Assembly: GCF_032118995.1 (NCBI RefSeq)
Contig: NC_092652.1
Location: forward strand, 20,692,544 to 20,756,543
Direction: 5' to 3'
From: Asterias amurensis
Taxonomy: Eukaryota; Echinodermata; Asteroidea; Forcipulatida; Asteriidae
Length of the DNA: 64,000 nt
In this document: positions 11,601 through 23,600 of the stretch, one piece after another
Layout: each line of letters starts with the position of its first letter
Position numbering within the stretch: position 1 is the first letter of the stretch
The notes under the pieces: model-generated
Seen by the model: only the letters and a program-made list of their open reading frames with translations
The model's database searches: none
Told to the model about the DNA's origin: nothing
Translations under genes and position numbers: made by a program

Positions 11601-14600
11601 CATGTATCTAGCTGTATATGTATGCAACGATATTTCATCTGGAAAAAAAACATCTGTCGTCCCAAATTTTCTCACAATTTCCGATCAAAAAGCTGTACGC
11701 TAAGACAAAATGGGGATACAATGGACGTCCATGCAGCATTTCTGGAAAATTTTGAGGACTCAGACTCCGGAGAATCAGACTTTGAAGAGCTTTTTTTTAG
11801 AGTATATGATGTGCTGAGAATGCTGTACGTGTACGTGTACTGTGTAATGTCAACGATAACGATGTACATGAACACGACAATGAGTCGGATGGCAGCAGCG
11901 ATGGGTCTGGATCGGACGATGGCCCCGATAAAAATCGACAGCAACTACATGTAGGCTTGGTGGCCGGTAATAGAAAAGTGGTAATGAAACAAGCGTATCT
12001 CGGTTATTCTTTATCCAAAAAACATAATGTTTACTTCATTAGATGGGAAATAAAATACTGAGGATAAAACTTATTTTGCAATTTAGCCCAAAACAAAACA
12101 CTTTCTTCACAAAGTAAATGTCTTGAGGAAAAATGTATGTGCATTTTAGTAGCCCCACACAGAAAATTCAGAGCCAGGGGAATACTGTGTATACAGCTTC
12201 GTAGCGTGCTAAGGGTTAACACAGTATCCTTTCCGACCGGCTTTGGCTCTATGAGCCAGTCTGAATCTATTTGCTGGACTTGATAAACACAGGCTCTTTA
12301 GCAGCTTTGGCTACATCAGCCAGTTTGAAGCTCAATTAACAAAGTATCCTTTCCGACCGGCTATGGCTCTATTAGCAAGTCTGAATCTCTTTACTGGACT
12401 GGATAAACACAGGCTCCTTAGCAGCTTTGGCTACATCAGCCAGTTTGAAGCTCCATCAACACAGTATCCTTACTGACCGGCTATGGCTCTATTAGCAGTC
12501 TGAATCTCTTTACTGGACTTGATAAATCACAAAGGCTCCTTTGCAGCTTTGGCTTAATCAGCCAGTTTGAAGCTCAACACAGTATCCTTACTGACCGGCT
12601 ATGGCTCTATCAGCCAGTTTGATTCCCAATAATACTGGACTTGATAAACACAGGCTCCTTAGCAGCTAAGGCTACTTCAGCCAGTTTGAAGCATCATCAA
12701 CACAGTTTCCTTTTGGACCGGCTATGGCTCTATTAGTCAGTCTGAATCTCTTTACTGTACTTGATAAACAAAGTCTCCTTAGCAGCTTTGGCTACATCAG
12801 CCAGTTTAAAGCTCAATTAACACAGTATCTTTTCCGACCGGCTATGGATATATATATCCAGTCTGAATCTATTTACTGGACTAGATAAACACAGGCTCTT
12901 TAGCAACTTTGGCTACATAAGCCAGTTTGAAGCTCAATCAACACAGTATCCTTTCCGACCGGCTATGGCTCTATTAGCCACTCTGAATCTCTTTACTCTT
13001 TATCTCTTTAAGGAGCCTGTGTTTATCAAGTCCAGTATTATTGGGAATCAAACTGGCTGATAGAGCCATAGCTCAATTAACACAGCCATAGCTCAATTAA
13101 CACAGTATTCTTTCCGACCGGCTATTGCTCTATTAGCCAGTCTGAATCTGTTTAAAATACTGGACTTAATAAACATAGGCTCCTTAGCAGCTTTGTCTAC
13201 ATCAGCCAGTTTGAAGCTCCATTAACACAGTATCCTTACTGACTGGCTATGGCTCTATCAGCCAGTCTGAATCTCTTTACTGGACTGGATAAACACAGGC
13301 TCCTTAGCAGCTTTGGCTACATCAGCCAGTTTGAAGCTCCATCAACACAGTATCCTTACTGACCGGCTATGGCTCTATTAGCAGTCTGAATCTCTTTACT
13401 GGACTTGATAAATCACAAAGGCTCCTTTGCAGCTTTGGCTTAATCAGCCAGTTTGAAGCTCAATTAACAAAGTATCCTTTCCGACCGGCTATGGCTCTAT
13501 TAGCCAGTCTGAATCTATTTACTGGACTGGATAAACACAGGCTCCTTAGCAGCTTTGGCTACATCAGCCAGTTTGAAGCTCAATTAACAAAGTATCCTCT
13601 CGACCGGCTATGGCTCTATTAGCAAGTCTGAATCTATTTACTGGACTGGATAAACACAGGCTCCTTTGCAGCTTTGGCTACATCAGCCAGTTTGAAGCTC
13701 CATTAACACAGTATCCTTTCCGACCGGCTATGGCTCTATTAGCCAGTCTTCATGATGATGCTGGCACTTCTGTATTGGGCCAACACAGTTTGCCACTATT
13801 GGCCCACAACAGGCCCGTTACTAGCCAGATTGTTCAGTGTGTAAATAATACATTAATTATTTAAAGGCAGTGGACACTAATTAGCAATTACTCAAAATAA
13901 TTGAAGTGGAGTAATTTTCGAGAAAGAAGTAATTTTCCACAAATTTGATTTGGAGACCTCAGATTTGGAACTTGAGGTCTCGAAAATCAAGCATTGAAAG
14001 TGCACAACCTCGTATGACAAGGATGTTTTTTCTGTCATTATTATCTCGCAACTTTAATGACTGATTGAGCTCAAATTTTCACAGGTTTTTTTTTTTATGC
14101 ATATGTTGAGATACACCAAGTGAGAAGACTTATAATATATAGTTATATAATTAAACTTCCGTTGAATTTGTACCCATGGTTGTGATATTGCTTATAAATT
14201 ATGCCAAATTATTATATTACTGCAATCAAGATTTATAATATCTACAGTTTTGGGGGTTTTTGTAGCAAAAAAAATCCATCAAATTTTCACAATCTTAAGC
14301 CATCTTGTGGCACAGCTTTGACACCCTGCCTTGAAAATTGCATATTATGACCAATGTCAGTTCAATGCCGACCCAATGGTGCGCCGTTACAAAATCAGTA
14401 GGCCTATTGGCACAGAACAGTTTTTTAACCAATTATTTGCTAAAATGGCATGCCACTTCGAAACCAGTGTTGGCCCGAAAATGTTTTCTATCCCATTTTG
14501 GCAAAATGGCGTGGCGCTAAAAAAAAAACAGTCTTGTCCAAGAAAAGATTTTCTATGGTGCAGCTACAAAACCAGTTTTGGCCTAATAGAGTTTTTCTAA

Positions 14601-17600
14601 GAGTTTGCCAAAATGGTGTGCCGCCCAAAAAACAGTAGACAGATGTCAGAAAGAGAAAAAGGAAAAAACCAGCATTTTAACTCGTAAGTTTTTATTAGTA
14701 AAATAAAAATGCAAAAAGGATATCATGGTACATGGTGTTACCGCAAACTGTTCTAAATCTTATTTCCACCATGCAAAGTTTCAAATCCTACTTAAAAGTA
14801 TATCAATTATATTAAGTTTAAATGAAATTACTTCCACATTCCATACAAAAATCCATTACAATAAAGTGTAGTTGTCCATAATAAACAAAACAAATAAAAA
14901 ATGAAACAGCAGCAATAAAAAAATTAGTTTAAAAATTAATGCTGTGAAAAAAAAACAATAAAATAATAAAGGAGGTTTACATTTTAGCACAATTAGTTTT
15001 TTAATAGTACTCGGTTTCTCAAAATGCCGGTACCATTAGGGGTCGATTTCACATATCATCATCAAAATTAACGGCACTGTATCGATATTCGACGCCGGTT
15101 GGCCCGATACAGTATTGTTTGTTAGGCTATAACTGAAAAAAAGGTTGGAACATCGGTTGTGAAGTTTTTGGGATATTGTCCCACTTCCGGTTGACCTGGA
15201 AGTAGAGCTAGGTCAATATGGGGGCCAAATTTTGTTAAGGTTAATCTTTAATGCTCAAAGAGTCTCTAAGTGAAAAAAGGGTTTGAAAATTAGTGGTGTA
15301 GTTCTTGAGGTATGGTCCCACTTCCGGTTGACCCTGAAGTAGAGGTCAGCAAGGGGACACATTTTTCAAAGTTAATATTTTGACCAATGTCGGTTCAATG
15401 CCGGCCCAATGGTGGCCATTACCAAATCAGTATTGGCACAAAAAAGTTTTTTTATACCATTTTCTGCCAAATGGTGTGCCACTTCGAAACCAGTATTGGC
15501 CCAAAAAAAGTTTTCTTTACCATTTTGTCAAAATGGCGTGGCGCAAAAAAAACCAAAAAACATTGGCCCAGAAAAGATTTTCTATTGTGCAGCTACAAAA
15601 CCAGTGTTGGCCCAATAGAGGTTTTCTACCATTTTGCCAAAATGGTGTGCCGCCAACAAACCAGTAGACAGATGTCAGAAAGTAAAACTTTCATTATCAG
15701 ACGAAAATTCAACCAGCATTTTAACACGTAAGTTTTTATTATTCAAATAAAAATGCAAAAAGTATATAAAAATATTAAATTTAAATGAAATTACTTTGCA
15801 ATGAAAAAGTCCATTACAATAAAGTTTAGTTGTCCATGATAAACAAAAAACATAAAAAATGAAAAAACAGCAGCAATGAATAAATTAAATTAAAAATGCT
15901 ATGTAAAAACCAATAAAACAATAAAGGAGGTATACATTTTAGAACATTTTTGTTTTAATAGTATTCGGTTTCTCAAAATGCCGGTACCATCAGGGGTCGA
16001 TTTCACAGAGAGTTAGGCCTAGTCCTAACTTAGGACATAGTCCTTGGAGATATAAGAAACACATGGCTAGTCCTAGGTTAGGATGATTTACTCTTCCTAA
16101 CTCGAGATAAGACTAGTCTTAACTCTTTGTGAAATCCACCCCAGGTTCAATAACTTGCATGGCCTAATTCCTTTTTAAATATCAAGTCGGTTTAGTAAAA
16201 ATAAGAACATATTTCTTTACCGTTTTGCCAAAGCTAGTATTGGCATGATTGGCCCCAAAAAGGTTTTCTATATGATACTATTTCCCAAAAATGGTGTGCA
16301 GCTACAAAACCAGTATTGGCTCAATGAGAGGTTTTCTGCCTGTTTTCCCAAATGGTGTGCCACAAAACCAGTATTGGACCAGTGCAGGTTTTCTACCACT
16401 TTCCCAAAATGGTGCACCGATACAAAACCAGCATTGGCCCATTAAAGGTTCATAATTTTGCTGAAATGGTGTGCTGCACCAGTAGACAGATGTCAGAAAG
16501 AAGAAGAACAACAAAAAAGGTGCATAAAAATAATAATAATAATAATAATTATGAGAAGAAAATTCAACCAGCATTTTAACTTTTTATTAAAATAAAAATG
16601 CAAAAAGTAGGGCCTACTGTATATTAATTATATTAAAGTTAAATGAAATATCTTCCACATACCATAAAAAATTCATTACAACAATAAAGTGTAGTTGTCC
16701 ATGATAAAAAAAAACAAATTAAAAAAGAAACAACAGCAGCAATGAAAAAACTAATTTAAAAATTAAAATTTGAAAGGAGTCTATAACTGAAACAAAACCA
16801 GTATTGGCCAAGTACAGGCAAACCTCTGTCCGAACTACAGTCCGGCTGATAGAGCCATAGCCGGTACAGATCCTGTGTTATTTTGTTGTAATATGGAGCT
16901 TCAAACTGGCTGATGTAGCCAAAGCTGCAAAGGACCTAGCTGTGTTTAAATCCAGTCTCGTGTAGAGATTCAGTCTGGCTGATAGAGCCATAGCCGGTAC
17001 AGATACTGTGTTATTGTGATATGGAGCTTCAAACTGGCTGATGTAGCCAAAGCTGCAAAGAACCTAGCTGTGTTTAAATCCAGTCTTGTGTAGAGATTCA
17101 GTCTGGCTGATAGAGCAATAGCCGGTACAGATACTGTGTTATTGTAATATGCAGCTTCAAACTGGCTGATGTAGCCAAAGCTGCAAAGAACCTAGCTGTG
17201 TTTAAATCCAGTCTAGTGTACAGATTCAGACTGACTGATGTACATGTAGCCAAAGCTTTGGTTACCGTGGTCAAGTGGTTAGACTGCAGGACTTGCAACC
17301 AAATGGTTGTGACTTCGAATCCCCAGCTAACCGCTGATTTCACAATGACTAGAATAAATATTGTCGTCTAGTAATGAATCACAATTTCTTGATTTGTGCA
17401 ATTCATAATCATAGCGTTTAACCAATGTTTGTGAGAGAGATTGGCTGTTGCCAGCTTGGTGGTTATATCCTTTGTGGGAGTTTGCTGAGTTCCCTTGATT
17501 ATTGGTATAAGTAATGTAACTGATAAGTAGATTCTTACTACTTGAATCAATCATAAAGATCATTCAGTTCATGAACAGAAATATAAACTCAAAGTCAATA

Positions 17601-20600
17601 TTTTTGAAAAATGATACGTTGGCTCAACGATGGGACAATGTTTAGCCTACATAAAGATTATTAGTGGGGCCAATGTTGGGCCAACTTTAACATTGGCCCA
17701 ACGTTATGCCTACATGTATGAGCAAAAGTACATTGGGCCAATATTGGTAATCAACATTGGCCAAACATAAACATTTCATTGGTTGGCCAATGTTTGCCTT
17801 GGGCCAACGTTGGCCAAATTTTAACATTGGCCCAACGAAACTCCTATGAGCAAAAGTATGTTGGGCCAACGTCGACAGCCAACGTTGGCCCAATGAAACT
17901 GTTCTGTTGGCAGAATGAGGTTGGCTCAATGTTTGATTACGTTGACCTGATATTGGTTCAATGTGTTAACATACATGCGCAAGACATTGGCCCAATGTTG
18001 AGCCAATGTCTACATTGGGCCAACGTTGGGCCAACTTTTACATTGGCCCAATAAGACCAATGAGCAAAGGTACGTTGGGCCAATGTTGACAACCAATGTT
18101 GGTCCAATGAAAGTGTTCCGTTGGCCCAACGTTGGTTCTACAGTATGTTGTGATGCTATCTGGGTGGATATGGCTCAATCAGCCAGTTTATATCCCTTCA
18201 ATACTGGACTTGATAGCACAGTTTCCTTAAAAGCTTTGGCTACATCAGCCAGTTTTAAGCTCCATATTACAATAACACAGTATCCGTACCAGCTATGGCT
18301 CTATCAGCCAGTTTGAATCTCTATACTGGACTGGATAAATAAAGGCTCTTTAGCAGCTTTGGCTTCATCGGCCAGTTATAGCTCCTATTACATTAACACA
18401 GAATTCTTACTGGCTTTGACTCTATCAGCCAGACTGAATCTCTACACTAGACTGGATAAACACAGGCTCCTTAGCAGCTTTGGCTATATCAGCCAGATTG
18501 TAGCTCCATATTACATAACACAGTATTCTTACCGGCTATGGCTCTGTCAGCCAGTCTGACTCTCTGCACTAGACCATGTAGACTGGAGAGACACAGCTAC
18601 GTCCTTTGCAGCTTTGGCTACATCAGCCAGTTTGTAGCTCCATATTACATTCAACACAGTATCCCTACCGGCTATGGCTCTATCAGCCAGACTGAATCTC
18701 TACACTAGACTGGATAAACACAGGCTCCTTAGCAGCTTTGGCTATATCAGCCAGATTGTAGCTCCATATTACACAACACAGTATTCTTACCGGCTATGGC
18801 TCTGTCAGCCAGTCTGACTCTCTGCACTAGACTGGAGAGACACAGCTACGTCTAGGCCTGGGCGAATTATTCGAATATCCGGTTAATGGCGAATAGGTTT
18901 TCCTATCCGTAACCGCGAATGCCTTTTTTTTCTTAACCGGATATCCGCATAGGGCGCGAATAGCTATTTATAAACCGGATAGTTCTGTAATTACTGTATT
19001 CTTTAATATCCGAATATCCGCGGACGTCGGGCGACAACTGACATGAATGTTCTGAATCCTAATGAAACTTCTATTAAGACAGCATAAAACAGCATAAATA
19101 AAGTATTTAACTATGCTTACCTCCGTGAAGAGTTAAAACAATGACATTTCTGACGTAATTTGTTCAAAGATTACAAAAGTTTTCCTTCATGTAGAGTCAT
19201 CCACGATCAAAAGAAAAAGCAAATCGCCATCTTTAAATTAGATCCGGTCATTTTTATGAATGAACCGAGTGACACTGTCTAAAACTAATATCAATCCGCC
19301 CAGAAGATCTCATTCACAAACGAACAGCGCCCTTTTTTTTTTTTTTTTTTTTTTTATAGCGCCCTCTAGCGGCGAAAAAAAACCTATTCGAATATCCGGT
19401 TAATTTCGGATAGTTGGCCAGCGGTATCCGAATAACAAAATTTCACTATTCGCCCAGCACTAGCTACGTCCTTTGCAGCCTTGGCTACATCAGCCAGTTT
19501 GTAGCTCCATATTACATTCAACACAGTATCCGTACCGGCTATGGCTCTATCAGCCAGTCTGAATCTCTATACTAGACTGGATATACACAGGCTCCTTTGC
19601 AGCTTGTTTGTTTGTTTGTTTGTTTGTTTGTTTGTTTGTTTGTTTGAATGATCTTCCCATCGAGGGAACTCGACAAACTCCCACAAGGGTTATAAACACC
19701 AAGCTGGCAACAGCCAATCTCTCTCACAAACATTGGTTTTCGTACGCAATAATTATGAAATACACAAATCAAGAAATTGTGATTCATTAGGCCTACTAGA
19801 CAGCAATATTTATTCTAGTCATTGTGAAATCAGTGGTTAGCTGGGGGATTCGAACTCACAACCTTGTGGTTGCAAGTCCTGCAGTCTAACCACTTGACCA
19901 CGGTAACCACAGCTACATGTACATCAGCCAGTTTGAAGCTCCATATTACATAACATAGTATTCTTACTGGCTGTGGCTCTATCAGCCAGTCTGATTCTCT
20001 ACACCAGACTGGATAAACACAGGCTCCTTTATAGCAGCTTTGGCTACATCAGCCAGTTTGAAGCTCAATTAACACAGTATCCTTTCCGACCGGCTATGGC
20101 TCTATTAGCCAGTCTGAATCTGTTTACTGGACTTGATAAACACAGGCTCCTTAGCAGCTTTGGCTACATCAGCCAGTTTGAAGCTCAATTAACACAGTAT
20201 CCTTACCGACCGACTATGGCTCTATTAACCAGTCTGAGTCTATTTACTGGACTTGATAAACACGGGCTCCATAAGCAGCTTTGGCTACATCAGCCAGTTC
20301 GAAGCTCCGTTAACACAGTATCCTTTCCGACCGGCTATGGCTCTATTAGCCAGTCTGAATCTGTTTACTGGACTTGATAAACACAGGCTCCTTAGCAGCT
20401 TTGGCTACATCAGCCAGTTTGAAGCTCAATTAACACAGTATCCTTACCGACCGACTATGGCTCTATTAACCAGTCTGAGTCTATTTACTGGACTTGATAA
20501 ACACAGGCTCCATAAGCAGCTTTGGCTACATCAGCCAGTTCGAAGCTCAATTAACACAGTATCCTTTCTGACCGGCTATGGCTCTATTAGCCAGTCTGAA

Positions 20601-23600
20601 TCTATTTACTGGACTGGATAAACACAGACTCCTTAACAGCTTTGGCTACATCAGCCAGTTTGAAGCTCCATATACAAAAACACAGTATCCGTACTGGCTA
20701 TAGCTCTATCAGCCAGACTGAATCTCTACACGAGACTGGATTTAAACACAGCTAGGTCCTTTGCAGCTTTGGCTACATCAGCCAGTTTGAAGCTCCATAT
20801 TACAATAACACAGTATCTGTACCGGCTATGGCTCTATCAGCCAGACTGAATCTCTACACGAGACTGGATTTAAACACAGCTAGGTCCTTTGCAGCTTTGG
20901 CTACATCAGCCAGTTTGAAGCTCCAACACAGTTTCCGTATCGGCTATGGCTCTATCAGCCAGACTGAATCTCTACACTAGACTGAATAACTGAATGCTCT
21001 TAATTTAAGCAGCTCTGGCTACATCAGCTAGTTTGAAGCTCCATATTACAATAACATAGTATTCTTATTGGCTATAGCTCTATCAGCCAGTCTGAATCCC
21101 TACACTGGACTGAATAACTGAAGGCTCCTTAGCAGCTCTGGCTACATCAGCCAGTTTGAAGCTCCATATTACAATAACACATAAGTCTGACCAGCTAGCT
21201 CTATCAGTCAGTTTGAATCTCTACCATTGTCTACACTGGACTAGATAAATAAAGGGTCCTAAGCTGCTACGGCTACGTACATTAGCCATTTTGAAGCCTA
21301 ATAAACAAGCATGCAACTCTTCCGCGTTTCCGTGGAATTACGCGTTTTTTATTAATGATAACAGCTATAAAAAAAAAAAGTGTAAAAAAAAAAGTGTAAA
21401 AAAAATCTTTCTTTTTTTTAACCTTTTTTTTTACCTTTTTTTTTAATTTTTTTTTTTAGCCTAATATATGCCTGGCAACAACAATGTACAATTACAATAA
21501 TGTAAAATGAGCCTAGTACATGCTAACAATGCACCTTAGAGCATTATAAACCTCAACATTTTGAGTACCATTGTGGGTCACATGTCCCATGGCTTTTCGG
21601 CCGCTCGCTCCGCACTTGCGTTGTGCCTTCGAAAATGTTCCTTTTTTTTTTCAACGGGCAGTGGCATGCCTGTATATACATTAAAACAGTATTCTTACCG
21701 GCTGTGACTTTATCAGCCAGTTTGGACTGAATAACTGGGTCTATTTACAAATCAAACAATTTGTAACCATTGACTAATGCCTGTGCGCTGTCTGCGCACG
21801 GACGTCACTATGATGATGATAGTAACTTTGAGTTCTTGTGTCTTTTGCAGAGGATTATACATTATGTGTAGTGCCAGGGATTGCCAACAACAGCGAGAAA
21901 GCCTACATTAGAACATTTGTAGATTATGCACAATCAAATGGTTTCCGGTTAGCAGTCCTCAATCATCTAGGATCACTACCTAATGTGCCTTTGACGTCTC
22001 CACGGATTTTTACTTACGGTAAGCACACAGGCCTGTGAAATCTTAGCTTTAAAACGGATCTGCTTTTTTTATTCATCAGGCTGATTTTTTTCCCCTTTTT
22101 TTTTTCTTTCTATTTTTTTTTCTTTTCATAATTTTTCCCCACATTTTTAATTTTTTTATGCGTTTCCTTATATAAGCTTGACATGCCTTATACATGTATA
22201 AGCTTGGCAATAATTTTTTGAACAATAATTCAGATAATTCCGATGAATGGGGTGCCCTAATTCAACCAGCGTAAATGCGTAAAGCGCGCTCAATTTCTAC
22301 CCCTGCTTAAAGCTGGGGTCGAAATTGCCACTTGCCTGCTAGTTTGGGACTACCAGATTAACAGCCATGTTACCCATTTTTACAAGTTTGATAGCCCGGT
22401 GGGCTAGTGGTGTTGTAAAATAAAATACTTTTGGTGACCAATGACTCAAGGCGTAATGTTTTTTGGGCTACCAATCATCAAAACTACTGACAAATTCTGG
22501 GCTACTAGCCCTCCTGACTACCATGAAATACACAAAATTTTGACCACTGTGTATAAAGGTTTTTTTTTTTATCAAAATGTCAATCAGGAAATTGTAAATG
22601 GGGTGCAAGGTACTCTTACAACTTCCTGGAATTACCCCTCAAGGCAACTTTGATTGAGGTTATGTTTGCATCAAGGATGGGTCAGGGATATAGAATACTT
22701 GTTATCCTCATACCAATGTTATAAGCACTGTATAAAGGAACATGTTGCCTTGGATCGGTCAACTTGGTCTAGGAAAAGCGGTTGTAACCGTCTGTTATAA
22801 AATGCATATATATGGTTAGAAAGATATCTAGAAGATGGAAGTAGAATTAGGCCTGAGTAGAATATAATGAGCCACACAAGTTTCACTCGAAATTGCGTGG
22901 TATTCCTTATGCCTCGTCGACTAACGCCGTCGGCCATTTATGGGAGTCAAATTTTTGACTCCCATAAATGGCCCACCGTGTTAGTCTGCAAAGTAAACGG
23001 AAAACCGCACAATTTCAAGGCAAATTTGGGTGGATCATTGTATTCTACTTTTAACACATCTTTCCAACCATTACATTTTATAACAAACGGTTACAAACGC
23101 TTATCAAAGACCAAATCGACCAATCCAAGGCAATGTGTTCCTTTAATTACTAAAGCCTGGGTGACTAGTGCGACTAATGTCAAAGTCGCAATTATTGACT
23201 GCTTAAAGTTGAGTCGCAACTACTGTAATGCAGCTACTTGATTTAACGTGCCACCTTGACTCCAAAAATAGTGGTGACGACCTGCTTGGTGAACTAATTG
23301 TGCCGCCCAGGACTATTCACAAAGACATTATTTACTTAGACATGAGTGACACTTTCCTTCGTGACCAGTGTTGAAAGCGATTGTATTTGAGGCACCACTG
23401 TTCGAGTAGTTAACTTTTCTTTTCGCCAGGCTTAATGGTCACTACTTTTCAGGTCCTGTATGGAAATTGAAAAACCCACAGACTGCTTGTGTGGGATTTG
23501 AGCCTAGGACCCCCCCCCCACCTTCACCATGAACAGACATCTAAATTTAATGTTGTAATAAGCAGCAGAGACCGCAAACAAAACTGCCTCATTAGTCTTG

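Larger units (their letters stand above)
14338..16790. repeat. Triplicated AT-rich segment in ABHD2 intron 2
   Basis: Three tandem related copies at about 14338-15052, 15382-16004 and 16210-16790. Each starts with a minisatellite-like run (ACCAGTATTGGCCCAAAAA, TTTTCTAYCATTTTGCC, AAATGGTGTGCC), then CAGTAGACAGATGTCAGAAAG, then AACCAGCATTTTAAC, TTTTTATTA..AATAAAAATGCAAAAAG, and ends with ATTACAATAAAGTGTAGTTGTCCAT. Copies 1 and 2 also share CTCAAAATGCCGGTACCAT at their ends. Short open frames in it follow the repeat and are not genes. Confidence 0.85.

Noticed and set aside
17258-17335. Functional tRNA gene
   Set aside because: Recurs as the head of a SINE with a common body at 19604 and 61461; no acceptor stem.
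19973-20621. Long repetitive open frames (134 and 122 codons) in satellite block 4
   Set aside because: They follow the 120-bp satellite period, start at a repeat-internal ATG and have no splice or promoter support; the array contains frame-breaking indels.
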